A stretch of DNA of 64,000 nt from Apostichopus japonicus (taxonomy: Eukaryota; Echinodermata; Holothuroidea; Aspidochirotida; Stichopodidae), in contig NC_092572.1 of the NCBI RefSeq assembly GCF_037975245.1, positions 28,131,989 to 28,195,988 of the forward strand. Reading direction: 5' to 3'. Positions 25,601 to 37,475 of this stretch are shown here, one piece after another. The notes under the pieces were generated by a model. The model made no database searches. It had not been told where the DNA came from and saw only the letters and a list, made by a program, of their open reading frames with translations. Position 1 is the stretch's first letter. The number at the start of each line of letters is the position of its first letter. The position numbers and the translations under genes are program-made.

Positions 25601-28454
25601 CACACAGTAGGGAAAAAAGGTAAAGTCTGGAATTTTTGTACGATCTTGAAAGTCCATGAATTGTGTAATATAGGTCTGGAAAAAATGCCATATGGTCTTG
25701 AAAATTAAAAACTTACACTTAAGGTACTTGAGATCATGTTGGTATGTGTGTCCAGTGTCCACAGTGTCTAAATGCATTAAATCAAGTTTGCAGTTTTATT
25801 TCTTCCCAACATAAAGCTTTCTTATTCAGTCTTAAAAATGGCCATTCTGGTCTTGATAAAGTCTTGAATTTCAGTATCTCGAAAGTGTGGTATCCCTGTA
25901 AAGAACTTTACTGCTAGGATTTTACCATACATAATGAGCATTTTTTAAAAATTTTTTTAAGATCCATTTGATACAGATCCTCCTCCTAAAAGTGGAACAA
26001 ATGAGATGGAACAGGACGTAAAGCAAGGTACAGACAGATTAAAAGTTTTTCACTGAGTTTGGCTTTTGATTACAGTGGCAAGATTTGGTATCATAACAAT
26101 CTGTATCTGAGTACAGGCCGAAGTATGTAGGTATTTGAGAAGATTATGGAGAGGTTTTTCTATGTGTTGTGTACAAATAGACTGCTGTTCTTGTGTCAAA
26201 GGTCATGATAGGTCAAGGCAGGTTAGAATGCAATTCACAATAAATTGTCTCAGTCTATTGAAAAAGAAGCTATAATCAAGTATGTATTTTATAAACATAC
26301 TTGAGCCATTTGATCTGGGTGTATCATATATGTACTTTTACAACAAGATTAGTTAAAGTATGCAATTCCAAAGATATTTTTCTGATGGATCTGCTACTGA
26401 GGCCAGCTACTACTAGAATCTTCGGTGTACCCCAGTATATTGACCTTACATATGAACTGTATGGAACAGAGAACTACTGCTGTTCACAAAATAGATGCAG
26501 TACCAAGTGATGAACTGTGGATGGCCTAAAAATAACATGAAAAGAGGATTTAACATCTGACTTCATAGCTCCGTTGGCAAAGCAAGCATAGAAAGTGGGA
26601 GGTCCCGAGTTTGAAATATATTAGAGTCATTTTACTTTCACCACTTCCATACTTTTGGTGTTATGTACAGTATATATAGCATTACATATACTAACAATAA
26701 TCACAGTGTAGCAGTGTAACTCCTAAAGTCTGTTGCACACCTCATTGACATTGACATCATTTATTTCCATCATCAATTAAATACAATAATGTTGAGCGTA
26801 ACATTTTTAAGCTCACAGAAAGCACAATACAATATAGAGACAACATTCAAGATTAAATGGAAATGGAGAAAAAAGAAGCAAAATGCTTATAAATACTTTC
26901 CCCAAACCTAAAGTAACACATCTCAATTCAACAGTCACATGCATGATAGCAGTGTGCATGTCTTCACTATGGAGACCACCTCAGTGAAGCCTGTATTAAG
27001 TGACATTATAAATGCCATAAAATATGTTGATTCTGCTCGTCTGACAGATTGCCATTTTACTGTGGTTTTAGCAATGAGCAGTGTTTTGTATATTATCCAG
27101 TCAGGATACTTGAATGTACTGTATGTATGTTACTTTTCAAATGAGGAAAAACTATGGAAGAAAAGCATGTAAGTAGCTCAGAAAGTCAACTACATGCATA
27201 GAAGTCAGTTACAGGTTTGGCAGCAGCCAGTCACATTCGTATGATCATTGGATTTGACAGAAAACTAGGTCAGGATAAGAAAATCATGAATCTGAAGGTT
27301 ATATTGAGTTTACATCTTGTCGAATATGGGCTGGCTCATTTTTCAGTGAGTTACATTGACTGATTTGCATTGTAATTTATCTATGGTTTTTTGTAATCTT
27401 TGCAGCTTTCTTAGAGTTGAACATGAGTCTGTCTGGAGAAGTGGAGGTCACAATTAAGCGTGAAGAGGTGGTTGACTGTCTCTTTAACATTCACACTAAT
27501 CCTGAGATTTGTAAACAAAAGATGAAAGTTTGCTTCGAAGGGGAGTCTGGAGATGATTTTGGTGGCCTTACAAAGGAGGCTCTCACCCTTTTCTGGAACA
27601 ACGTAACAAAGGAATTCTTCACTGGTGAACATATCACTGTACCTGGCCTGCCACTTCACCGCCTTCGCAAAGAGGAGTGGAAGTTCCGATCGCTTGGCAG
27701 GATTTTGACTCATACTGTTGCATTAACAGGTGCATTACCCTGTCGACTTTCCCAGTCAGGAATTATTGCTATGGTGTTTGACAGTGGTGTAAATCCAGAG
27801 TATCTCTGGAAGGACTGCCTCATGTTTGTTTCACCTGCAGAAAATGTTTTAATTTACAAGGCTTTAAATGACTTTGCCTCACTGACACCTACCTTGTTGG
27901 ATCGCCTTACTACATTTTTCAGTGTAAATGGCTTACTTGAAGTGCCAAAAAGAGATGAAATAAGAGACCAACTTTTGGCAATTGCAACAGAGAAGCTGGT
28001 GAAGTCTCCAAGCCGTTTCTACGCTCTGATGAGGGAAGGCATTCCAGAAGCACACCTCGGTCTGTTCTGGCGTCATCTTTCTCTGGAACACGTGTCGTAC
28101 ATAATGGACTCACAGAGACCTACTCCATCAAGAGTTGTAGAAGCTCTTCGTACCGCTGATGACTTGAGACCTCAAGAAGAGTGTGTATTATATTTCTTAA
28201 CGGAGTATATACGATCACATGACACTGATGATCTTCTTAACTTTTTACTGTTTGCAACTGCATCAATCCACCTGCCAGAAGGAGGAATAACAGTGTCTTT
28301 TGTTGCCACCTCAGGACTGCTGCGCAGGCCAGTGGCACATACTTGCTCCAACACACTGGAAATCAGCACAGCATACAACAGCAGCCAAGAATTTAAACGG
28401 GAAATGAATTTGTATTTAAGAGATAAGTATTCCTACCAATTCACACTTCCATAA
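16683..28454 (+). CDS. HECT-domain E3 ubiquitin ligase of the transposon (8 exons)
   Basis: Predicted exons are 16683-16863, 18688-18813, 19509-19747, 20381-20462, 22880-23026, 24217-24273, 25962-26027 and 27406-28454, all with GT/AG borders. They total 1947 bases, an unbroken 648-residue frame. ATG 16683 was preferred to an upstream ATG at 16650 for its AAGATGG context. Residues 1-60 are Ser-rich with an Arg cluster. Exon 3 encodes a compact domain of unknown type. Exons 4-7 form a Ser/Thr/Pro and acidic linker. Residues about 300-648 are a HECT domain, with the FGGLTKEAL start and a C-lobe AHTCSNTLEI motif whose catalytic Cys is about residue 613, 35 from the end. HECT enzymes pass ubiquitin through this Cys to lysines. 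The size and divergent HECT resemble the G2E3-like group abundant in fish and cnidarians (inference). It reads towards the integrase gene. Confidence 0.9.
16985..17510. repeat. Degenerate TAACCC-rich block with inverted GTACGG words (intron 1)
   Basis: Degenerate CCTAACCCTA / CCCTTCTTCCTAACC repeats fill this part of intron 1. They are bracketed by the phrase AGAATCCGTACCAT (two copies near 16960-17030) and its reverse complement ATGGTACGGATTCT (near 17195 and 17480). The remainder of intron 1, to 18687, holds a poly-G run near 18220-18232 and no recognisable gene. Confidence 0.65.
21290..22215. repeat. About 147-bp tandem repeat in HECT gene intron 4
   Basis: A phrase CATGTGAAAAGAG(AG)CAGGAT recurs, with variation, near 21304, 21436, 21590, 21742, 21888, 22038 and 22184, about 132-154 bases apart. 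Each unit also carries a TTGCATTGGACCC-like segment, a CCAAAAATACCAATT segment, an AACTTTAT..TGTA segment and GGCCCACACA. The array lies wholly in the 2.4-kb intron between exons 4 and 5. Confidence 0.8.
26566..26618 (+). other. Possible decayed tRNA/SINE head in intron 7
   Basis: TAGCTCCGTTGG at 26566-26577 resembles a Pol III A box, and GGTCCCGAGTTTGAAA about 22 bases later resembles a B box, as in the SINE heads elsewhere in this window. The arms do not fold well and no body or tail follows. Confidence 0.3.
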
Positions 28455-31400
28455 ACAGTCTCCCTTTCCGTATTTCTTTGTTCATGTACGTGTTGAATTT
28501 TTTATTACATTTAATTCAGGGTTGCCATGCACTAGCCATCACCTTAAGTTTTTAATGTTTCCTACATTCCATCCATTTCTGGCAACTATTTTTGCATACA
28601 CTATTTTGATACTTTGACATTTTGTAGTAGCCATTTGTTTAAATTTTAGATTCACTTGTAGACGTCAATTCTTGCCCTGTTGTTTATTGATACATGTGTA
28701 TTATAAAGTAAATGCTTAAAGGGTGCCAAATAAGTCAAGTCTAAATGCTTTATTTTCACAAAGATGCAGAGGGGTTCCAAGTGACATTTCAAGATTAACT
28801 TTTCTTAAATCAATTTCACATTAATATATCAGTGTTTTATTCTTCCCAATTATTGATAAGTATCTGGTCTTTCCTTATCGTTTTTCTGTTTAGATCTAAG
28901 GACAATTTAACATAGCTTCCGTTTAAGAATAATGTGCTTACAACTCAAATAGACAGGAGCAACTCACAAATGTGCTGAATTTATAAAAAAAAAAAAAGGT
29001 CTCAACAAAAGACAAGTTGCAAACTTGGTGACCTGATGTAGATGAGCTATGTAATGACCCAAGAAGTCATTAACATCTACCTGGTAGTAAAGCCTCTCCT
29101 TTTTCAGCTTCAGTTTATGTTTGTAATGTCACTTTAGGTATTAGCACGTATGTTATGAGAAATCTTATACATCTTCTTTACTTTCTTATCAATTACCATT
29201 GCTCTTTTATTTTAGTGCTGTTCCATTTAACTGCAAGGATCACTCTCATAGTCAAGGTAATCTCTATAACAAAGATTCTTGTATAAGCATTAATTATATT
29301 TCAGTAAGAACATTGTTTTCATAAAGACGAGATGGACACAGACAGCTGTTATCACAGAGCAATATATTCCACCAACACAGTGATAGTGTTGTTTTGTTCA
29401 TACCGCAGACTCTCATTTCATTCAACGTGAATTGATCTGTATTAGTTTGAACTTAATAATCTTTTTGTACTTTGACTTTAAATATGATACTTGACATTTT
29501 CTATCAAAGTTGCATTGGCTGACCCAAATGGATATTACCAATGAAATACCTCTAACTGACATACATGATCCTTTAATATTTTACAAAATGTGTGGGTTGT
29601 GGTTATACTTTTGAATAGTCCACATACCTTTAAGTACCATTGCATACTGATTAACTATGAACGTTACCTGTACCTCTTAATCTCTTTTGGACGTGTCTCC
29701 AGCTGCTTTTTACAATCAGTTGCATGTAAAGACATACTTCATATTTCATTTAGGACAAACCTTGTCATGATACCATTACAGAAATATCTTGTTTTCAGGC
29801 CCTTACCAAAAGTTTATATTCCAACTTGCCAAAATATTGAAGTATGATCGGTGCATATCAGGCTCACATTAGCCTTATGAAAGTCACTATTAAGTACCTT
29901 AATCCATCAAAAATAAGAACAAGCAAAACTACGCACATAATTTCAGCAAATGTATTCTGCCTTACTCATGATTTTTAGCTTTGCCTTTCTAATATATGAA
30001 TTTCACATATTATGTAAAGTATCAGCAGTGATGTAATATCCTTTTTTGGTAACTTTGTGTGCTATCGGTGTTTTCTTGCCTTTATAATAAATTTTGTTTT
30101 TAATAGAGACAAACTTTTTTATCTTTCTCATCATATGTCGTGCAGGTTTGCAAATCATTTTAGTGACAACTTTTTGATTTGATTGAAGAGAGCAAACCAA
30201 TAAGTCAGAATTTGAGAAACACTACTTAAACTGGCTGTGGGCTGAACAAGTTACATTCAGTTCACCTTTCCAACGGTGTTGTAAAACATCACAAAGGATG
30301 TTTAGGAAGGGTAAAACAAGAAATTTGACAGGATCAGCTGATGTTTCACACTTGAGTAAGGGCGACTGCTTATGCCATTTTAAAGAGTTTCAACAAGATC
30401 ATCCCTGAATTTAACACCATTACATTTCCATCATCAAAGGCATTGACTACGCCTTATGTTTCTGGCATGTGCATAATAGATTATTCCCATCTTTTAGCCT
30501 GCCTCTCCTTAAAATACTCAAATAGTAGTTATGAATATGGTAAGTGCCAACTAAATGAGTTGTATGTATTTGCACTAGTCCTCATTTTATTTGTTCAACA
30601 TGAATGTAGTTCATAGTTCATACTGCCGTAGATTTCCACGACCCTTAAAAAAATTAAAAAAAGTCAAATGATTTTGCAACATCCCATATTATTGCTGACC
30701 AGAAGTGCACAGGTATTGGAATATTCATTAATGCATGCTTCTACATACAGTATAAGGTTGAAGTTCAAACCATATTTCACTTCCTAAGTGATGATATTTA
30801 TTTATATTTATATCTAATTGATTCAAGGAAACTTAACCTCTATGAAAAACAATAGCGATCAGCTACTTACCAAGGACTACATATATACAAATTTTCACTT
30901 CTTGAGATCTGGTGTTTACAAGGTTTGAGAGTTTTCACTCTTGACCTTGAATGACCTTTGACCTGCATGAAAAACAATAGGGATCATCTACTCACCAAGG
31001 GCTATCTACAATGCAAGTTTGAAGTTCAAGCAACTTTCCCTTCTTGAGATGGAGTGTTTATAAGCCAAGGCGTCACACACGCACACACAAAGTAAAGTGA
31101 ATTACAGCAGTACCAACATCTGTTAGGCAAAATAAGCTTTACATTTGGAAAAATATGAGAAATAGCCTTTGATGAAAACAATGATTTTAGAAAAAGGATT
31201 AATTTTCCAGAAGACCTTGAACAGCTCAGGAAAACTAGATATTTCCATTAAGTTAACATTGTTTTTATATGTGTAACATAAGTCAGGGATATTCAGTGAC
31301 TTTGTGTTACATGCCTAGCTTTCTCTGAAGATGATGTTGAATGCAGTTAACCTAAATACCTGTGAAAAATATTTAAGGTTTTAAAACTGATGAAGATAAA

Positions 31401-31557
31401 ACATTAGTTAGCTAATCATGCAAAATTCATAGACGTTAAGGAATTTTCCTCAAGTTGCAAATTTTGCCATCAGTGTCTTATAGTCGGCTCTACAACGCCA
31501 TCACCATCTCATAGATTCCTTCGGCAAGGATTTAAAAATACAAAACACATTTTCAGC
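28455..31557. other. Intergenic region between the two transposon genes
   Basis: It must hold both 3' UTRs. There is a poly-A run near 28985-28996. At 30900-31110 two TGACCT-type interspersed repeat units occur, with a DR1-like pair at 30952-30964 and an ACACACG tail. Small open frames (for example 29590-29847) have no support. Confidence 0.5.
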
Positions 31558-34500
31558 TCATCGCAACATTTCATTTAGGATGGTGACACATCTTCTGTAT
31601 TTCAATTTGCTACCTCCATTGGTGTTGTCCACTGCATTTCTCAGTTGCTGCATCTGATCGTTGTCAAGACCTTCTATTGAGTGACTGTCAACACCATCCA
31701 TGGATACAGTTCTTCCCACTGTTTGCTCACTGCCTTCTTCATCATTAGCCTCCAAGAGAGAACACAATTTTGCTTCTAGGTTGTCATCTTCCTCTTGAAA
31801 CATCTCCCTTACTACTGTTGCTGTTGAGTTTGTGTTCTGTAGAAAACCATCTAGCCAAATTTGATGAGGTGTTCTACTTTGCTCTGTTCTAATTTTATGG
31901 CTGTTCCACCCATTTCTGAACTGTTCCATGAGCTGATTGATTTCATCCAGATAGACAAATTTAAGTGCAAACATTTCTGTGGGGCTGTCAATGTGTAAGA
32001 GGTCATTGTCTTCTAATTTATAAAATTCTTTATACAAAGTTGAAGTGACATCCTTGTGAACATCTCGCCACAGACGCTCGATTCTTTCATTATGTACTGA
32101 TTGTCCAGTGATGTGGCTTCCCCGTCCACTTCCTCTTAACAAATTCATGAGAAGGGCAACATCAATGTTTTCACTGCCATAGTCTGACCTGACACGGGAG
32201 GGAAGACCATACCTTTTTGCAGCTTGCACAAACGATCTCTGAACAACATCAGCCTGGTTAGTTGTAGAACAATTTAAGTACACAACCATGCGTGAATAAC
32301 CGTCGATGCCACCATGTGTCACAAATCCCCATCTGTGTGAAACAAAACAAATCTTCATATCATTTACAGTACTAAAACTTATGTTTCGATCATGCCATGA
32401 GTTTCAGGTTTATTAGACATTTGGTTCTGTAATAATGGTGTTACAGGCAAAGCATCACAAAACAGTACAATAAAACAGAAGGAACAAGAATGCAAAAATT
32501 GATTGAGGTTTGATGACTTCATTACACTAGACATCTGCTCGTTCACCAGAAATAGTTCTTAAAATATAAATGTCCTGAATAGCTTTTGGATCTACCAGTA
32601 CACTATGGCATGTACAAAACACATCATTCTTCTGTGAAAAATCACCCACAATAAACAATAGGGGTCATGTAGTCAATGTGAGCAACCTCACACCAACTAT
32701 GAGAAGTATCCATTATTACTCCCTTCAAATATTGTGTTTAGGTTTTCAGAGTTGACCTCTGGTGACCTCAAAATGTTCTGAATTGTTGTTCTCAGTAAGA
32801 TGAATGTGACTCACGGTATTCATAGCCCAGCCAACATGCCCAGCTGGGCTTAGAGGTAGTCTGTATTGGCCCCAAATTATAGCATGCTATAATTTCTAGA
32901 CGTTTTTAAAAAGTACTTTCCTGGAGGTCTTTACTATCCAAATTGTTCTCAGACATTCTAAATGAACACAAGATGACTAAATTTCCCAGTGAGGTAAATT
33001 TCTTGAAAAAAATATATCAAGAGTAAAGTAACCCATGTTTTGGCTAATGTCGGGCTTTCCGTTACTCTGGAGCCCAGCTGGCTCCCAAGCGCGGCCCAAC
33101 TGGGCAGACACTCTTATTTGATTGATGCTTATTTCTTAGAAAATTCATGTTGTTGGCATTTTGTGTGTTATTGGGAGTTTTAAGTTAAAGGATAGGCTAT
33201 GTGATTACAGCTTAATGTCAATCTAAAATTTAGTTCAATTTTTGCTGGGCTGCAGCTGGGCTATTGCTGGAGTTTCCCACTATTTGGAACCCAGCTAGGG
33301 CCCTACTGGGCACTTCTTTGGACAAACACTCTTCAGTTCATAAACCCAATTTTGTCAACCTTGAAAAAAATAAAAGAAAAAAATTAACATGTTTGTATCT
33401 GGCTTAACCCTTACAAAAACTTCACACATGTTTTCCTGCCTACCGTTTTGGGATGTACTTATTTATCAAGCAAGGCCATATATACTGTAGCTAGGCCTGT
33501 AGCGGTTAATTACCCCACGGACAAGTTTGAATTTTGAGAAATAAATGTGTGTCATATATGGTATTCTACAGTGTGTAGACTAAATCCGTGCAGCATTTCA
33601 AATTGAAGTTTTCTCATAGCTTTGAGTCCAAACAGTATCTATTGGTGTGTTTAAGCATCAGTCATCACCTACTGCCTTAATGGAGGATCTGAACAGAAAC
33701 CGCCCAAATGAAAGAAAGAAAAGGCACCTAACTATATGCATATTACTTGCTTTCATGCCCATATGGTTTACCCAAAAAGCAGCTGGAGCCCACCTATAAC
33801 CCAACCATAGCCCAGATGGAGCCCGGCTGGGCCTAGGTCGTGCTAGCTCAGTTGGGGCCCACCTAGGACCCACGTGGGCCCCGGTTGGGACAAACACGGC
33901 TTGGCCCCAGCTGGGAATGTTGGCTGGGAGGTTCGAGGACTAACTGACAGCAACTTTAAAGAAATTAATAGATTGTGAAAAAATTGATATATTGGGATTA
34001 CTGTGGATATGCCAACCTTGGAATTGTCTTCTTGTTTTTCACTATGTGGCCAGACAGCCAGGCCGCACTGGATATCCGGTGCATCCCAAGGCTTTACAGC
34101 GAACAAGCCAATTGAATACATCGAGGCAGTCACCCGAGGACATTTTGACAGTGTGTAGTATGAAGTCTAGCTTTTTATATACCAAACAGTGTGTTAGTCT
34201 GTTGATTATTTAAAACCATCACAGGGAATAATTTAGTGTTCAAATTTTGCCTAGCATTTCTGAGGTTTTTTCAGTTCTTAAGCATAAATACATTAAAAAC
34301 CCTGGGGTTATGCATGCGAAAAAAATGCTACAGATGTTCCATTTGTGTAGCATTTTGACCAGTTTGTATAGCCAAATGAGATGTGATACTGGATAAATTA
34401 TTCCCTGCACGTCCATAGAGCAAAATTGAGACAAACCTAATGAGTTTCATATGGCCATCTATATGCCAAAGACTGTTGGGTGTTGGAACAAAGTAAGTTC

Positions 34501-36182
34501 TTCTGGCCACGGTCCTTCCCCATCTACTGGCAGTTCCCACCGGATCAGCTGTACGCAACATGGAGCGATTTTTTTGCCGTGGGACCAGAATTCCTTGGCT
34601 CCTAAGGTATCCATTTATCATCTGAAAATAAAAAAGCATACAATATACAGCATCAGAAAACCACGGGGGGCAGCATGCAATTCCACCCTGGAAAAGACAG
34701 AAAAAGGTCCCATAATTGCATTGACTGGGCCGAAAAAATATAGGAAAAGTGAAGAAAATGGCCCCATAAATTCTTATCACAGAATATGAGATGAAGCTAT
34801 TCTTATTTTTTTTCTGGTAATGAAGTTTCTTTGGCCAATCTCAGCCTAGTTTTGATAGAAACTGCTACCAGCCAAGATCAGTCTGTGCTGATAGACCATA
34901 CAGTACACCATTGTTAGTAGCGACCATGCTAGAAAGTTTGTGTAACCTTTGGGATCAGTATGTACGTAGATATTGTTGATATTTTTCCCACACAGGCAAA
35001 CATATGCCGTGTACCACTATTAACACGAAAACACACGTGTTTTCGAAGATACCAACTAGCATTTGCACTGCTAAATTTGACAGTGAAATATCAGCCATTT
35101 ACCCTACAAAACCACCATCTTATATACAAACAGTTACCCACCAACTGTTATGATTGACCTACTTATTTGAGAATCTTTTGCAACTTCAATTCTTCAGAAT
35201 GGAAAGAATGTATTATTGTAACATGAACAAACCTCTGTGCCACTATTTGGGTGCTGCTTACTCAAGTTAGTAATAATGGCTGTTAGGTCTTCTTCACTCA
35301 TGTTTGTGTAACGTTGTCTCATTTTCATCCCATGTTGGTAAAGGAGCTTGTACACAGCAGCAACTGAACACTTAAACTGTTGCGCCATTCTCTTTGCAGA
35401 ATAACCCTTTTCATACAGGTAACGCAACTGCTCAAATGGTATTTCCAATCTCGGCCTTCCTCTTCGACCTGTTGAACAGCAAAAGTAAACATACACTGTC
35501 ACTAAGAAAACAAAAACAGATTCACAATCAAACAGTGACGTAGCCAGAAATAGGATGTTTAACTTCCGCAGTCACATGCAACGTTGCATTTTGACTTATG
35601 AAAGATAATCTAGAGTGCCAAACTTGTGTGCGAGTGTAATGACATACCGTACATTATACAACGGGAGGGGAAAGGGGACTAAGTTACACAGTACTACTAC
35701 TGCCACTGGGAGTGGTACGGTAACTACTCATGCACTTGTTACAGGGAGGACAAACGTTGGGCAAGCACCGAAGGGCCAGGCCTATAAACCTATAGATGAG
35801 AGGCTATGACAAATAATACCGGGGTGGTTAAGTAGTTCAATATGAAAGACCAAAATGTTAAAAGTATACCATGGTCGGCGACAGGAACAGGCTGGTAAAT
35901 GTGCCCATTAGACTGGCTCCCCGATGGTGGCTGCAACGTTCCGTCTGGCTGTGCCTGTGCGTCTGCGATAGAAAGGAGCTGATCTAGCACAGCTGCTATA
36001 GAATTGAACCTGTGCTCATCGATGCTCGCGTTAATCCGCTCTAAATTTCTCTTTGCTTGGAGAAGACGTTCTTTCGCTTCAGAAGCATTGTCATTGTCAG
36101 TTAAGAGCCGCTCTACTTCGCCCAAAATCCGAGAAATTCTGTCAAGAACGATCTGTGCTTCGTCATTTACAGCCATCGCCAT
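31558..36182 (-). CDS. D,D(34)E integrase/transposase of the giant transposon (4 exons)
   Basis: Minus-strand exons are 36182-35870, 35468-35233, 34621-34437 and 32332-31558, with GT/AG borders and matching phases. They total 1509 bases (502 residues). ATG 36182 sits in ACCATGG; ATGs at 36227 and 36233 are alternatives. Residues 1-75 are helical and may form a coiled coil. Residues 105-111 (GRRGRPR) look like an AT-hook and are followed by a helix-turn-helix (SAKRMAQQFKCSVAAVYKLL). The catalytic core spans about 225-370: Asp238 in WHIDGH, the RWGFVTHGGIDGYSR block, Asp295 in RSDYGSEN and Glu330 in NERIERLWRD, spaced D-56-D-34-E. The tail is acidic. This is the retroviral-integrase-like family often annotated as integrase core domain in fish, cnidarians and echinoderms. 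It would cut and join the element's ends. The second exon junction (AG|A) rebuilds Arg245. Confidence 0.92.
32826..33928. mobile_element. Nested CCCAGC-rich inverted-repeat element
   Basis: It begins CCCAGCCAACATGCCCAGC and ends with the inverse of CCCAGCCAACATTCCCAGC, giving 23-bp terminal inverted repeats with one mismatch. Inside are many CCCAGCTGGGC-like palindromic words near each end. It lies in the third intron of the integrase gene, hence inserted after or carried with the giant element. No obvious target duplication was found, so its class is uncertain. Open frames at 33658-34133 come from the GC-rich repeats. Confidence 0.7.
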
Positions 36183-36271
36183 GGTGAAAGTACCGCTATC
36201 GGTACCCTGTTGTCTCGCCACTGTCATTTGCATGTACTGCACATCGTGTGCGCATGCTTGTAAGGCGGGCT

Positions 36272-36951
36272 GTCACGGTTGATTTACTGATATCATCGTC
36301 ACGGTTGAATTACTGATATCAGCAAATGATTTGTTGATATCATCAAATGAATTGGTGATATCAACAAAAGCCTGCATTAGTGATATGTACGGTTCATTTG
36401 CTGATATCATTAAATCAATTACTGATATCACCAATTGATTTGTTGATATCAGCAAATGAATTAGTGATATGTTGGAATTGTTGATATCAGCAAATGAATT
36501 AGTGATATGTTGAAATTGTTGATATCAGCAAATGAATTGGTGATATCAACAATTATTTGTTGATATCAGCAAATAATTGTTGATATCATCAAATGATTTG
36601 CTGATATCATCAAATGATTTGCTGATATCACCAAGTCATTTGGGGATATCACCAAATAATTGCTGATATCTGCAAATATTTGTTGATATCAGCAATTATT
36701 TGTTGATATCAGCAATTATTTGGTGATATCAACAAATGAATTGGTGATATCAGCAAATGAATTGGTGATATCAGCAAATGAATTGCTGATATCAACAATT
36801 ATTTGGTGATATCAGCAAATAATTGTTGATATCAGCAATTATTTGATGATATCATCAAATGATTTGATGATATCAACAATTATTTGCTGATATCACCAAA
36901 TATTTGATGATATCATCAAATATCGAATAAAAAGTAAAACGGCTTGCCATA
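36272..36951. repeat. Right terminal array of GATATC units
   Basis: About 28 GATATC cores by eye, mostly 20-22 bases apart, with CAAATnATTTG or CAATTATTTG spacers, end in the 55-bp perfect inverted repeat (36897-36951). It is twice as long as the left array and lies about 40-90 bases upstream of the possible integrase start codons, so the promoter must fall in or beside it. Confidence 0.92.
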
Positions 36952-36957
36952 AGTACG
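36952..36957. repeat. Right target-site duplication of the giant transposon
   Basis: AGTACG, identical to 16179-16184, immediately outside GCCATA at the right terminus. Confidence 0.88.
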
Positions 36958-36987
36958 TCCCAATAAGATGTATTGTATGCCTCCACG

Positions 36988-37135
36988 AGTTAGTGTAACT
37001 GCGTAAGTGCGTAACTGCGTTAGTGCGTAACTGCGTAAGTGCGCAACTGCGTAAGTGCGTAAGTGCGTAGTTGCGTAACTGTGTAACTACCTAATTGCGT
37101 AACTTGATAAGTGCGTAACTGTGTTACTGCTTAAG
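36988..37135. repeat. 16-bp minisatellite GTGCGTAACTGCGTAA
   Basis: About nine degenerate copies of an 8/16-bp unit (GTAAGTGC / GTAACTGC) start 30 bases outside the right end of the giant transposon. Confidence 0.85.
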
Positions 37136-37475
37136 TGTACAGACAATTCCTGTACCATTTATTTTAACTGCTTATCAAAGTCTGTCAATGCCGTAATCTG
37201 TGGTGAATTCATATGCCAGTGGATCAAAGATCAACGTAATAAATCAATAAATAAGAGATCAACCAGTCATCAACCTCTTCTCCGATTTTTGTCTTAATGT
37301 GTTAAAGATTTTTATTAGTTCAAGCAGCTGGACTTCAGGAGAAACTGGTCAACGTTACAATATAAACCATAACTATTATTTTGGTACAGTGGAGCAGGAA
37401 CGTGTGCACATTGAGATGTGTGTCAGGAGATGGACACTTGGAACCAGCCCACCATCACACCGTAAGTAAAGATTT

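Larger units (their letters stand above)
16185..36951. mobile_element. Giant intron-bearing DNA transposon (20.8 kb) with HECT and integrase genes
   Basis: The ends at 16185 and 36951 are perfect inverted repeats for 55 bases, starting TATGGCAAGCCGTTTTACTT, and are bounded by AGTACG on both sides. Inward of the 55-bp match both ends continue as arrays of about 21-bp GATATC units. Two convergent, apparently intact genes start just inside the arrays: a HECT-type E3 ligase (+) and a D,D(34)E integrase (-). No third gene is visible in the 3.1 kb between their stop codons. A retroviral-type integrase normally makes 4-6-bp duplications, matching the 6 bp seen. I cannot place it in a named superfamily. 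It shares the use of a retroviral-like integrase with Ginger and Maverick/Polinton elements, but I saw no polymerase, ATPase or capsid gene of the Polinton type. Confidence 0.9.

Noticed and set aside
27411-28378. Minus-strand frames opposite the HECT exon
   Set aside because: Shadows of the coding strand, which shows a full HECT domain.
33658-34133. Pro/Trp-rich minus-strand frames
   Set aside because: They translate CCCAGCTGGGC repeats of the nested element.
16272-36455. GATATC arrays as a CRISPR or a plain satellite
   Set aside because: The spacers are themselves repetitive and palindromic and the host is eukaryotic. The arrays are tied to perfect inverted ends and a target duplication, so they are transposon termini.
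16185-36951. Maverick/Polinton identity for the giant element
   Set aside because: A retroviral-type integrase is present, but no DNA polymerase B, packaging ATPase, protease or capsid frame was seen. The termini also do not start with the AG typical of Polintons.
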